64,000 nt of DNA from Rhyzopertha dominica (GCA_025024175.1 QCXZ01000003.1:41688257-41752256); one strand, 5' to 3'; shown: positions 37,546-49,611, numbered from the stretch's first letter. The notes: generated by a model not told the origin, from the letters alone. Numbers and translations are program-made.

Positions 37546-39247
37546 CCCGCTAAACATAGTATATATCAGAAACATTTCAAATCTTCAAATGTATTGCATA
37601 AATGAAACGTTTGGGAGGTACATTTAGGTAATGTTTCGGTAATATGAATTTTGAGTACATACTGATTTGCAACGTATCTGCAATGTTCGTTATTTGCGCT
37701 TGAGGAACGTTTCTGCAATATGACATAAACTTAACATTAACATAACTTTCTTGAGGTATGTTACGTATAACATAGGTATGCATCACATTCAAAGATAACA
37801 TTAAGGATTGAGCCCGAAAGAGAAAAAAGGATATGAAAGATCTGTCTCAAATAACGATAGGAAGCGAACCATCTACTTTTGCAAAACAGAACCACTTACT
37901 GAATATTTAGAGAAAAATGAATGTTTATCTCATTGACAAAGATTTAACTAGACCCTCAAGTATTTTCAAATAAATATTCTTACTATTTTGTTGAAATTAT
38001 TACTAATTGTGAGGTCTACATCACAGATTATATTTGACTTTTTACAAATTTTAGTTATTATTATGTCGGATAGATCCTACTTATTTCTACACGACCGACG
38101 TTTACTATTGGAACATTCTTGTTGCCATAGTGCTGTGATTGGCAATGTAGCAAACAGTTGGTAGCGGCGCGGCGTGTTCTGATCGCACAAGGAGCAGGTG
38201 CAGAACACAGAGCGGCAGAGATTGACATAACCTGCTTAGCGTAAAGTGTTGTGTTTTTTGGTTTTGGTCAGTTTTATGGCAGTTTAGACCATAAGAAATC
38301 AGCCCGTGGCATATAATGTGGCATGGAAGGTAAGCGTTTTTCGGATAGTTCCCATATTTCATATACAGTGCTGTATCTGGTTGGCAGAAGTAGTTATAAA
38401 AATTACTTTTGAAGACGGTTACAGAAAATATTTCATTGTAAATTAATAGTAGTGTTCATGAACAGAAAGGAAAAACAATTATGCAAATTACAAAACTTGC
38501 ATATAATAAAAGTAAAAAACTGCTAAACAATAAAAAATTGCTGATCTTTCTGATGCAGACTTCCAAACTGAGGTTTCCACGTGTTTCGTCAGGCAACACC
38601 GAGATATCAGAGATCATAGTAACAGCATAAGGGAAATGGCCAATTTGTAAGTATATCTACACCACAATGTTGGTTTTACTTTTAATAATTTTTGTTTAGG
38701 TGAACAGTTTGAAGATTCTGAACTTACGAATGTAGTTTACCTGTTAAATTTAATGCAGTGTATGCCGTATGGATTGCTGTTGTTTGTTTTATTTACTTCG
38801 CATCTGATGCTGTTATATTTTTGTTTGTGTATATATATGTAACTACATTCTTATAATTTCTTATTTTACACATATTGTTTTGTCTACTTATTATGCTTAG
38901 ATTATGTAAATTATTATTGTGTATGCACTTATGTAAACACTTCGTTTTCTTGAAAAATAAATTGTATATTTAATTAGTAACAATTAATATTAATAAATAC
39001 TCAAAATACAGTTTCAAATACGTTGTTGTAACGTTTAAAAAAGTACATATTGTAAACATTTCATAAATATAGACTTTAAAATGTTTCGTAATGTTTCTTT
39101 TGTAACATTTCAGTGAAACATTCCTGAGGTAGGACATCTTCACAAACATAAATATTCATGAAACATTCCTGCAGCGAAATACGAAATGTTACAATATTAC
39201 ATTGCCTGTTTCAGATATGTTTCTGATACCGAAAATTGTTTAGTGGG
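37546..39247 (+). mobile_element. 1.7-kb inverted-repeat transposon, copy 1
   Basis: It starts CCCGCTAAACAtagtatata and ends in the reverse complement of CCCACTAAACAAttttcggt; the two ends share about 30 bp including TATCAGAAACAT. The whole element is matched in inverted orientation by 39769-45670 once the 4.2-kb insertion there is removed (1702 bp against 1708 bp). Both subterminal regions are crowded with gaaacat/atgtttc words. The open frame at 38105-38362 has a frameshifted counterpart in copy 2 (44925-45119), which argues against coding. No transposase domain is visible. Flanks ttcagcatt and ttctagcat differ by one inserted base and may be a 9-bp target duplication. The empty site for the copy-2 insertion is preserved here at 38334-38342 (gcgtttttc). 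Confidence 0.82.
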
Positions 39248-39768
39248 TTCTAGCATAGAAAACTTCTCTCTACAATTTGGTGTGGGTTTTATGCGATTCT
39301 ACTATACAGGGTGATGACTAGGCGTGATCAAATTATGAAACCACTGTAACTTGATTTTTTTTTAATGGAACACTATATTTTGTTATTTAATCGTAATCTA
39401 CTTTTAATTCTCTTTATTGTGCCATCACGGCATTATATTATAAAAACATTTTTTTTAATTTGACTGAGAAACCTTATTAATTAAGGGAAACCTAAAAAGC
39501 TTTATGTTTTCTTTTTTCTTGGTGTCGTAATCACGTACTTTTAATTTCTTTGTGAATGTTTTACAGAGTTCATCAGATAGCTTCTTTGAAAAGCTGATAC
39601 CAATTACTATTTATCGAGCTATAACTCTCTGTAAGAGAGTAAAATGTCCAAGAATAGTATGTTAATATTTTTTGCATTTCGTAGGTGAATCTGATACTGT
39701 TAACGTAAAATGTAACCCTTGAGCTTGTTTAGAATGTAGGTGATTTGGTCTCCAAGCGATGCCATGAT
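39248..39768. other. Spacer between the two inverted transposon copies
   Basis: About 520 bp of AT-rich sequence starting just after copy 1. It includes ctatacagggtgatgactag (39302-39321), a motif of insect repeat ends. No coding sequence. Confidence 0.6.
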
Positions 39769-40186
39769 CCCACTAAACAATTTTCGGTATCAGAAACATA
39801 TCTGAAACAGGCAATGTAATATTGTAACATTTCGTATTTGGCTTCAGGAATGTTTCAGGAATATTTATGTTTGTGAAGATGTCCTACCTCAGGAATGTTT
39901 CACTGAAATGTTACGAAAAAAACGTTACGAAAAATTTTATAGCCTATATTTATGAAATGTTTACAATATGTACTTTTTAAACGTTACAACAACGTATTTG
40001 AAACTGTATTTGGGGTATTTATTAATATCAATTATTACTAATTAAATATACAATTTATTTTTCAAAAAAACGAATTGTTTACATAAGTGCATACACAATA
40101 ATAATTTACATAATCTAAGCATAAAAAGTAGACAAAATAATATGTGTAAAATAAGAAATTATAAGAAAGTAGTTACATATATACAC

Positions 40187-40210
40187 TCACACACACACAC
40201 ACACACACAA
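40187..40210. repeat. CA dinucleotide microsatellite
   Basis: About eleven CA units, lying in transposon copy 2 and not expanded in copy 1. Confidence 0.9.
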
Positions 40211-40789
40211 AATATAACAGCATCAGATGCGAAGTAAATAAAACAAACAACAACAATCCCTATGGCATACACTTACATTAAAGTTAACAGGTAAACTATA
40301 CTCGTAAGTTTAGAATCTTCAAGCTGTTCACCTAAACAAAAATTATTAAAAGTAAAACCAACATTGTGGTGTAGCTATACTTACAAATTGGCTATTTCCC
40401 TTGTGCTGTTACTATGATCTCTGATACCTCAGTGTTGCCNGACGAAACCATGTGAAAACCTCAGTTTGGAAGTCTGCATCAGAAAGATCAGCAATTTTTT
40501 ATCGTTTAGCAGTTTTTTACTTTTATTATATGCAAGTTTTGTAATGCATAATTGTTTTTCCTTTCTGTTCATGAACACTACTATTAATTTACAATGAAAT
40601 ATTTTCTGTAACCGCCTTCAAAAGTAATTTTTATAACTCCTTCTGCCAAAGAGATACAGCACTGTATATGAAATATAGGTACTATCCGAAAAACGCGGGT
40701 CCGTTAAGTTAGCTCCGCCATGTTGAGCAATTTTTTTGAAAACATTGCTCCAGATTGCCCTGAGCTAGCTCCAGCTAGCTCCACTATTA

Positions 40790-43505
40790 TAAAAAGCTAG
40801 CTCCACCTTACTTGAGTAGTTATAAGCTCATCATTTCGGGGGGTGCTAACTTAACGTTATCCTCGCCATGGCCTCAAATCTGTTTCAAAACCTAGCTCCA
40901 GCTTGCCCAGAGCTAGCTCCAGCTAGCACCACTAAAGAGAAAGATAGCTCCACCTTACTTGAGTAGTTATAAGCTCATCATTGCGGGGGGTGCTAACTTA
41001 ACGTTATCCTCGCCATGGCCTCAAATCTGTTTCAAAACCTAGCTCCAGCCTGCCCAGAGCAAGCTCCAGCTAGCTCCACTAAAGAGAACGCTAGCTCCAC
41101 CTTACTTGAGTAGTTATAAGCTCATCATTTCGGGGAGTGCTAACTTAACGTTATCCTCGCCATGGCCTCAAATCTGATTCAAAACCTAGCTCCAGCTTGC
41201 CCAGAGCTAGCTCCAGCTAGCTCCACTAAAGAGAAAGCTAGCTCCAACTTAATTGAATAGTTATAAGCTCATCATTTCGGGGAGTGCTAACTTAACGTTA
41301 TCCTCACCATGGCCTCAAATCTGTTTCAAAACCTAGCTCCAGCTTGCCCAGAGCTAGCTCCAGCTTGCCCAGAGCTAGCTCCAGCTAGCTCCACTAAAGA
41401 AAAAGCTAGCTCCACCTTACTTGAGTAGTTATAAGCTCATTATTTCGGGGAGTGCTAACTTAACGTTATCATCGCCATGGCCTCAAAAATCTGTTTCAAA
41501 ACATAGCTCCAGCTTGCCCAGAGCTAGCTCCAGCTAGCTCCAGTAAAGAGAAAGCTAGCTGTACCTTACTTGAGTAGTTATAAGCTCATCATTTCGGAGA
41601 GTGCTAACTTTACGTTATCCTCGCCATGGCCTCAAATCTGATTCAAAACCTAGCTCCAGCTTGCCCAGAGCTAGCTCCAGCTAGCTCCACTAAAGAGAAA
41701 GCTAGCTCCATCTTACTTGAGTAGTTATAAGCTCATCATTTCGGGGAGTGCTAACTTAACGTTATCCTCGTCATGGCCTCAAATCTGTTTCAAAACCTAG
41801 CTCTAGCTTGCCCAGAGCTAGCTCCAGCTAGCTCCACTATAGAGAAAGCTAGCTCCATCTTACTTGAGTAGTTATAAGCTCATCTTTTCGGGGGTGCTCA
41901 CTTAATGCTATCCTCGCCACTGTTTCAAATCTGTTTCAAAACCTAGCTCCAGGTAGTCCAGNGCTAGCTCCAGCTAACTCCCCTATAGAGAAGGCTAGCT
42001 CCACTATAGGGAATGCTAGTTCCACCTCACTTGAGTAGTTATAGGCTCATCATTTCGGGGGTGCTAACTAAACGTTATCCTCGCCATGACCTCAAATCTG
42101 TTTCAAAACCTAGCTCCAGCTTGCCCAGAGCTAGCTTCAGCTAGCTCCACTAAAGAGAAAGCTAGCTCCACCTTACTTGAGTAGTTATAAGCTCATCATT
42201 GCGGGGGGTGCTAACTTAACGTTAACCTCGCCATGGCCTCAAATCTGTTTCAAAACCTAGCTCCAGCTCGCCCAGAGCTAGCTCCAGCTAGCTCCACTAA
42301 AGAGAAAGCTAGCTCCAACTTACTTGAGTAGTTATAAGCTCATCATTTCGGGAAGTGCTAACTTAACGTTATCCTCGTCATGGCCTCAAATCTGTTTCAA
42401 AACCTAGCTCCAGCTTGCCCAGAGCTAGCTCCAGCTAGCTCCAGCTAGCTCCACTATAGAGAAAGCTAGCTCCACCTTACTTGAGTAGTTATAAGCTGAT
42501 CATTTCGGGGAGTGCTAACCTAACGTTATCCCCGCCATGGCCTCAAATCTGTTTCAAAACCTAGCTCTAGCTTGCCCAGAGCTAGCTCCAGGTAGCTCCA
42601 CTAAAGAGAACGCTAGCTCCACCTTACTTGAGTAGTTATAAGCTCATCATTTCGGGGAGTGCTAACTTAACGTTATCCTCGCCATGGCCTCAAATCTGTT
42701 TCAAAACCTAGCTCCAGCTTGCCCAGAGCTAGCTCCAGCTAGCTCCACTGAAGAGAAAGCTAGCTCCACCTTACTTGAGTAGTTATAAGCTCATCATTGC
42801 GGGGGGTGCTAACTTAACGTTATCCTCGCCATGGCCCCAAATCTGTTTCAAAACCTAGCTCCAGCTTGCCCAGAGCTAGCTCCAGCTAGCTCCACTAAAG
42901 AGAAAGCTAGCTCCACCTCACTTGAGTAGCTATAAACTCATCATTGCGGGGGGTGCTAACTTAACGCTATCCTCGCCATGACCTCAAATCTGTTTAATAA
43001 CCTAGCTCCAGCTTGCCCAGAGCTAGCTCCAGCTTGCCCAGAGCTAGCTCCAGCTTGCCCAGAGCTAGCTCCAGCTTGCCCAGAGCTAGCTCCAGCTAGC
43101 TCCACTAAAGAGAAGGCTAGCTCCACCTTACTTGAGTAGTTATAAGCTCATCATTTCGGGGGTGCTAACTTAACGTTATCCTCGNCATTGCCTCAAATCA
43201 GTTTCAAAACCTAGCTCCTGGTAGNCCAGAGCTAGCTNCAGCTAGCTCCACTATAGAGAAAGCTAGCTNCACTTTACTTGAGTAGTTATAAGCTCATCAT
43301 TTCTGGGGGTGCTAACTTAACGCCATCCTCGCCAGTGTTTCAAATATGTTTCAAAACCTAGCTCCAGCTTGCCCAGAGCTAACTCCAGCTAGCTCCACTA
43401 TAGAGAAAGCTCTATCGTACTTGAGTAGTTATTAGCTCATCATTTCGGGGGGTGCTCAATAAACCCTATCCTCGCCACTGTTTCAAATTTGTTTCAAAAC
43501 CTAGC
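40790..43505 (+). repeat. Forward tandem array, ~147-bp unit, about 18 copies
   Basis: Each unit runs through ccttacttgagtagttataa, gctcatcatttcgggg, gctaacttaacgttatcc, tcgccatggcctcaaatctg, tttcaaaacctagctccagc and gcccagagctagctccagct. Spacing is mostly 147 bp (first intervals 147, 147, 147, 168). The longer intervals come from extra copies of a 21-bp subunit, agctccagcttgcccagagct, which repeats four times at about 43005-43095. GCTAGC palindromes recur in every unit. Units near 41930-42060 and 43170-43500 are more diverged, marking older or edge units. Confidence 0.92.
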
Positions 43506-44800
43506 AAAAACTAGCATTCCCTATAGTGGAGCTAGCCTTCCCTATAGTGGAGTTAGCTGGAGCTAGCCCTAGGCTACCTGGAGCTAAGTTTTGAAACAGA
43601 TTTGAAACAGTGGCGAGGATGGAGTTAAGTTGGCACCCCCCCGAAATGAGCTTATAACTACTCAAGTAAAGTGGAGCTAGCTTTCTCTATAGTGGAGCTA
43701 GCTGGAGCTAGTTATGGGCAAGCTGGAGCTAGGTTTTGAAAGAGATTTGAGGCCATGGCGAGGATAATGTTAAGTTAGCACTCCCGAAATGATGAGCTTA
43801 TAACTACTCAAGTAAGATGGAGCTAGCTTTCTCTTTAGTGGAGCTAGCTGGAGCTAGCTCTGGGCAAGCTGGAGCTAGGTTTTTAAACAGATTTGAGGCC
43901 ATGGCGAGGATAGCGTTAAGTTAGCACCCCTCGCAATGATGAGCTTATAACTACTCAAGTGAGGTGGAGCTAGCTTTCTCTTTAGTGGAGCTAGCTGTAG
44001 CTAGCTCTGGGCAAGCTGGAGCTAGGTTTTGAAACAGATTTGAGGCCATGGCGAGGATAACGTTAAGTTAGCACTCCCCTAAATGATGAGCTTATAACTA
44101 TTCAATTAAGTTGGAGCTAGCTTTCTCTTTAGTGGAGCTAGCTCTGGGCAAGCTGGAGCTAGGTTTTGAATCAGATTTGAGGCCATGGCGATGATAACGT
44201 TAATTTAGAACTCCCCGAAATGATGAGCTTATAACTACTCAAGTAAGGTGGAGCTAGCGTTCTCTTTAGTGAAGCTAGCTGGAGCTAGGTNTTGANACAG
44301 ATTTGAGGCCATGGCGAGGATAACGNTAAGTTAGCACTCCCCGAAATGATGAGCTTANAACTACTCANGTAAGGTGGAGCTAGCTTTCTCTTTAGTGGAG
44401 CTAGCTGGAGCTAGCTCTGGGCAAGCTGGAGCTAGGTTTTTAAACAGATTTGAGGCCATGGCGAGGATAGCGTTAAGTTAGCACCCCCCGCAATGATGAG
44501 CTTATAACTACTCAAGTGAGGTGGAGCTAGCTTTCTCTTTAGTGGAGCTAGCTGGAGCTAGCTCTGGGCAAGCTGGAGCTAGGTTTTGAAACAGATTTGA
44601 GGCCATGGCGAGGATAACGTTAAGTTAGCACCCCCCGCAATGATGAGCTTATAACTACTCAAGTAAGGTGGAGCTAGCCTTCTCTTTAGTGGAGCTAGCT
44701 GGAGCTAGGTTTTGAAACAGATTTGAGGCCATGGCGAGGATAACGTTTTGTTAGCACCCCCCGAAATGATGAGCTTATAACTACTCAAGTAAGGTGGAGC
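43506..44800 (-). repeat. Reverse tandem array of the same unit, about 9 copies
   Basis: The same ~147-bp unit in opposite orientation, recognised by gatgagcttataactactca at about 43645, 43790, 43940, 44085, 44223, 44347, 44497, 44643 and 44768. The polarity switch is near 43500-43520, where ccctatagtgg-type variant units meet. Several ambiguous bases at 44291-44370 show assembly uncertainty within the array. Confidence 0.9.
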
Positions 44801-45670
44801 TAGCTGGAGCTAGCTCAGGGCAATCTGGAACAATGTTTTCAAAAAAATTGCTCAACATGGCGGAGCTAACTTAACGGACCCGAAAAACGCTTACCTTCCA
44901 TTTCACATTATATGCCACGGGCTAATGTCTTATGGTCTAAACTACAATAAAACTGATCAAAACCAAAAACCACAACACTTTACGCTAAGCAGGTTATTAT
45001 GTCAGTCTCTGCCGCTCAGTGTTCTGCACCTGCTCCTTGCGCGATCAGACACGCCGCTGCCAACTGTTTGCTACATTGCCAATCACAGCACTACGGCAAC
45101 AAGAATGTTCCAACAGTAAACGTCCTGAAGAAATAAGTAAGATGTATCCGACATAATAATAACAACTAAAATTTGTAAAAAGTCAAATATAATCTGCGAT
45201 GTCACAATTACTAATGATTTCAACAAAAAAGTAAGAATATTTATTTGAAAATACTTTAGGGTCTAGTTAAATCTTTTGTCAATCAGATAAACATTCATAT
45301 TTCTCTAAATATTCAGTAAGTGGTTCTGTTTTGTAAAAATAGATGGTTCGCCTCCTATCGTTATTTGAAACAGATCTTTGATATACTTCTTTCTCTTCCA
45401 GGCCCAATTCTTAAAGTAATCTTTGAACGCGATGCATACTTATGGTTATACGTAACATACGTCACGAAAGTTATGTTAATGTTAAGTTTATGTCATATTG
45501 CAGAAATGTTCCTCAAGCGCAAATAACGAACATTGCAGATACGTTGCAAATCAGTATGGACTCAAAATACACATTACCGAAACATTACCTAAATGTACCT
45601 CCCAAACGTTTCATTTATGCAATACATTTGAAGATTTGAAATGTTTCTGATATATACCATGTTTAGCGGG

Positions 45671-46149
45671 ATAGTATCATCGATATACAATTTAAGCAGA
45701 GCTATATAAAAATAAAAATGTAACAATAACCGAGACAAACTAAAACCCCCCAGAAAAGTAAACCAACTAAGAAGATTAAAGTTCTAAGTGAACAATGTGC
45801 TCCCTCATGAGCAAAAGTTGATTGAATAAAAATGTTATGTGACCAGATGATTAGCTGTACATCCCTATTAGAAAAAGTAGCAACCTCCTTAATATAAGTT
45901 CAAAAATACAATATTCTGTGAGTTAAAATTGATCCGCTTTCCACTATCATCAACCCAATGGNTCTTAAACTACCAGATTTCTTCGAGTTTTTTCATTTAA
46001 CAGAAAGGCGAAAATTACATTTTCTGGCTGGCTGTAGTGGCATTTCTATAAAAGTNTCTTTTGTTTAATTTGCGGAATGCCGATTTATCCTTTAGATATT
46101 AGTACTAAACAAACGGGACTAAACACGGAGTGGGGTTGCTGGCGTTGTT
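45671..46149. other. Anonymous AT-rich DNA
   Basis: Nothing recognised. Ambiguous bases at 45962 and 46055. Confidence 0.45.
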
Positions 46150-46995
46150 TCCGGAAAACCAAACATGAAGAGGGGGAGGAAGCCGGCGAACAGATCGTCG
46201 TCTTAGAGTCTTGGCTTTAAGAGATCGCTTCAAACCTACAAGAACGCTTACGCAACATACCCAAGCAATTGCATACCGTTATCTTTAGCGACGAACCTAG
46301 ATTTTGTCTGGCTATACGCATGGTGGTCGACCAAGTATGAGCAGGCGATCCTCAATTTTGCGTTCAAGGGCATGTGCATGTTGGAGTTATAATGTTACTG
46401 TTCATGATAGCAGATTACCTTTAGTATTAATCAAAGGTAGAGCATTCGTAGGCCCCGGCTTTTCCAACGGACTCACATATAAAAGCAATTACAAACATAA
46501 ATGTTTATAATTTAAAATTGGTAAACAGTTAAATGCATAATATGAGAACACTGTTATTCTGGCGAGTTTCTCAAACTTAAGTAATGAACTGAAATTTGAT
46601 AAGATTCCGGCCTCTGCGGGTTTATAAAACGGATCGAGCCGGCCGATTACAAATTCTGAAAAGTGAAAACGGGTCGATCTGGGCCGGACCTAAACAGAAA
46701 GGGGCCAAGTCGGGGTCGGACCTAAAAGGCTAGGCCGGTTGAATGTCAACAAGACAATTCATGACCACATAACAGTTAGAATCAGTTTGGGCTACTCTGA
46801 ATAGAACAAGCTCATTTTGTCGCCTTACCCACCAAGGTCTCAGAATCTTTCATCCATCGAGCACACCTGAGACATTATGGCGGTACTCCATGGTGATGTT
46901 AGAAGAAGTTTGGAATGAGACACTTCAAAAGGTTGAGTCGATGATCAGACGCATTAATCCGCGCACCGTAGAAGCTCAGGTGACTTAGCTTACTT
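46150..46995 (+). pseudogene. Tc1-type transposase pseudogene, deleted and interrupted
   Basis: Three blocks of a Tc1/mariner DD34E transposase occur in order. At about 46205-46270, ALRDRFKPTRTLTQ resembles the DNA-binding linker. At about 46278-46313, VIFSDEPRFCL contains the second catalytic Asp. After a frameshift, GYTHGGRP and HDSRLPLVLIKG (to 46440) continue the core. At about 46855-46885 a degraded SSIEHT-stop-DIM block, equivalent to the SPIEHLWD-type motif with the catalytic Glu, is followed by an EEVWNETLQKVESMIRRINP-like C-terminus. The first catalytic Asp region is deleted between the linker and the SDE block. A ~270-bp foreign segment separates the core from the C-terminal part. 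No inverted termini were found. Confidence 0.8.
46500..46765. mobile_element. Insertion within the Tc1 pseudogene, GGCCGG-rich
   Basis: The coding homology breaks at about 46490 and resumes near 46770. In between, 46607-46745 contains repeated gggtcgatctgggccggacc-type words, reminiscent of the G/C-rich subterminal repeats of one insect hAT group. No clean termini or target duplication were identified. Confidence 0.4.
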
Positions 46996-48117
46996 TAATA
47001 AACAAAGCAGGAACAGCAAAGCTTATTCAAGTAGAACAATTGTTACCGTAATATATTACATGATATTAATACATAATGTAAGAAATAAATACGAGGATGC
47101 AATGAAAAGTTATTGTCATACTGACATAGATAATAAAATAATTATCGTTGTATTACAAAGTACAAAATAAACGGAACGCATATAAAAGATCGTTATAATT
47201 CATTACACACAGTAGCAGTGACTAAAAATAGCATTAAGTTCCATCGAAGGATTATATTTTAACCCCACATAAACTTAATCGAAATGTAATGTCTAATTCA
47301 ATTAGAGAAGGCGATACATAAATACCAGCCAGTAGTTAAACGTCGTCATTTCTTTGTGTGTATAACGATTTTTGAGCTATTTTGGTACTGTGAGATTGGC
47401 ATCGTAATGTGCTTTGTAGGGTTACAGTACAGAGTCATTTAGTCACGAAATCATTTTTATCAACTTTGTAAGATCACGGTTTCAAACTATATCGAGTTTA
47501 AAATACTGAGTTCATTTAGTTTCTTTGCAGAATGCAACCATGACAAACACATGCAATAATGCCATAAACACGACACATGAACGAATAACATTAGTGGTGG
47601 TATACCAACACAGAAGAATAAACAAGAAACAAGATGTGTACCTATACAACAAGTACGAATATAATAAACTATTGAAATAATATATTTCTAGAAGATGCAT
47701 ATCTATAGATTTCACAATATATATTCTGTAGCGACAAAGTTGATGATCAAGACGTGAATAAAGATGCGAGGAATTAAGCAAAATGACGTAAGAAAAGAGA
47801 TATATTTGTATATACGCTAAATGAAGAACACTTGAAGTTTCAAAAATTCGAATTCGTCCAATATGGACACGATGATCTGTTTCTGATTCGTTATTTAGAG
47901 GCATCTAAACAGTGCATCGGATATTATGGACTTTCCTTTATAATAAGTTTAATTCATGCAGCTTACTACGAACTAACTGCTTTGACTTAGAACCACGACT
48001 ACATAAAATTGAGATATCAAGTACATATATCAGTTACCTATAATATTATATATTAAAAGCGGCTGCTCAGCAAATTAAATGTGGCACTTGAAAATTAAAC
48101 TTTACTTCTTTTTAAAT
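46996..48117. other. Anonymous AT-rich DNA
   Basis: A 130-codon minus-strand frame (47512-47904) is Ser/Tyr/Leu-rich without recognisable domain and probably reflects base composition. Confidence 0.4.
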
Positions 48118-48125
48118 TATCCAAG

Positions 48126-49342
48126 CAGTGGCGGCTCGTCCGGGTCGGCAGGGTCGACACTGCCGACCCAGAATTTTGATCGAAGAAATTATTTTTTCTT
48201 CGTATTTTTATGTATATTTTGTTTTATTATGTTCAGATATCTTGAAACAGTTGGGGCGTATTTTTTTACATTACCATCAAATTAATAATTAGCCAAAATC
48301 ACATTTTTGCGGGTTATCCCGAAAAATTTACGCTACTCGGCAACCGTGACTGGGCCGTGTTTGTCATCCAAGCCCGTGATCCAAGCGCTGGGTCGGCAGA
48401 CCGCATCGTATAAGGAAGCAATAGTATCGTTTTCCTCTGAGCTGAACAAAGACGCAACCCTGCGCGCATATTGAATCCTGAGGCGAAAATCGAGACTCTG
48501 CAATGCCTGGGACCGGCAGACAGCATAAAACGTTAAAACGGACTTCATCATTTATTTCACTTACTTCAAGTTTTTTTTTTAATCAACCAATTATAGTTCT
48601 GTTTTCTACTGAGTATTACAAATTATCTGATTGACACCCTTTACATGCTTACAGTTTTTTTTATAATCATAATTTAATTTTACGTATATATGTTTTTATT
48701 GAAGTTAATAAAGGAGGCCCGGCATTCATAATCGTCGGATTCCGAAAATTAATTTTGACATGTACATTGAACAACAATTATATATATAGTTCAATACTGA
48801 AATCACGAAAAACTACCCGAATGTTCTACGAAATTTTTCATTTTCCCAAGATTATTGTAAGAGCTATCCTCTTAAATAAACAATTTTAAGCAGATACCTT
48901 CAAACATTTAACAGAATTAATTAAATACATGTTATAAATTTAGTCAATCTGAAATCATTGAAGAATTTCACACAAAAAGAAAATAACAAAATAAGTAAGC
49001 GCCAATACCCATATAATCGCTTAATGCTGTCTGCCGGACTTCCGAATACATCTTCGGATTGGGTCGACATATATCGACTTCTCCTCTCCGATGCAGTACA
49101 GGTGCACGCTTAACGTTGAAATTATGTAGCTAGTTGCCAGATTAGGCTATTTGTTACCAAATGAACTATCTTTTTAACTTGCGGCGATATGAAAATTTAC
49201 AGAAGTAGCAAGTAATAAACAACAACAACTACGAGTATATACAAAATTATTTACTAATTTATAAATAAATAACATTGACTAACTAGAGTGGACCAAAGTT
49301 TTTTACTGCCGACCCAATAGAATTTGTCACCAGCCGCCACTG
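48126..49342. mobile_element. Complete non-autonomous hAT element, 1217 bp, with perfect 8-bp target duplication
   Basis: The left terminus is CAGTGGCGGCTCGT and the right terminus ACCAGCCGCCACTG, giving 13/14 matched inverted repeats with the CA...TG ends of hAT elements. The 8-mer tatccaag occurs immediately outside both ends (48118-48125; 49343-49350). Internal inverted words include cggcagacagcat (about 48515) against atgctgtctgccgg (about 49025), and ctgccgaccca near both ends. Minus-strand frames at 48314-48551 lie in a GC-rich part but show no transposase motif. The perfect duplication implies a recent insertion. Confidence 0.92.
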
Positions 49343-49611
49343 TATCCAAGTGTTTATTGCTTTTCCTGTTTTATATATGCAAAACCGGCTATAACAAAGA
49401 AACAAGAGATGAGCGAACTGCTAATCTTCTAATTATAACTGCACTTATTTAAGTCTATGTAGGTAGTTAACTGTAGTCTGTTTCTATTCTGAACTTTTGT
49501 AGCTTATATTTGTTTTGTAGAAGAATGCAATTTGTATAAAATTGTACGTACATTTAATATTACATTAAAAGTGAGAATTTTATACAAGACCATCTGTNTA
49601 GGATTAAACAG
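49343..49611. other. Anonymous DNA
   Basis: Nothing recognised between the hAT element and the LINE relic. Confidence 0.4.

Larger units (their letters stand above)
40697..44881. mobile_element. 4.2-kb foldback insertion with 9-bp target duplication and internal opposed tandem arrays
   Basis: It begins GGGTCCGTTAAGTTAGCTCC and ends with its reverse complement. The terminal arms pair almost perfectly for about 85 bp (one mismatch) before entering the arrays. The 9-mer gaaaaacgc flanks both sides exactly (40688-40696; 44882-44890) and occurs once at the empty site in copy 1 (as gcgtttttc, 38334-38342). A 9-bp duplication with long inverted termini suggests the Mutator superfamily, though the terminal bases are not diagnostic. 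The interior has no open frame or transposase: it is wholly tandem repeat, 18 units forward (to about 43505) and 9 reversed. A non-autonomous element is the likely interpretation. Confidence 0.9.
39769..45670 (-). mobile_element. Same transposon, copy 2, interrupted by a 4.2-kb insertion
   Basis: Reads on the minus strand as copy 1, from cccgctaaacat at 45670 to the complementary end at 39769. Subtracting the insertion (40697-44881) and one target duplication leaves 1708 bp. A CA-dinucleotide run (40187-40210) is unique to this copy, since copy 1 has a short GT/AT stretch at the same place. The outer flanks give no clear target duplication. Together with copy 1 it forms an 8.1-kb palindrome-like locus with arms of 1.7 kb. 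Confidence 0.82.

Noticed and set aside
38105..38362. 85-codon frame conserved between the two transposon copies (also 44925-45119)
   Set aside because: The similarity is explained by the copies being the same element. An indel shifts the frame between them, and no transposase motif is present.
40697..44881. CRISPR-like or centromeric satellite reading of the repeat array
   Set aside because: There are no spacers between identical short repeats and the genome is eukaryotic. The array has element-like termini and a target duplication, so a mobile element explains it better than a centromere.
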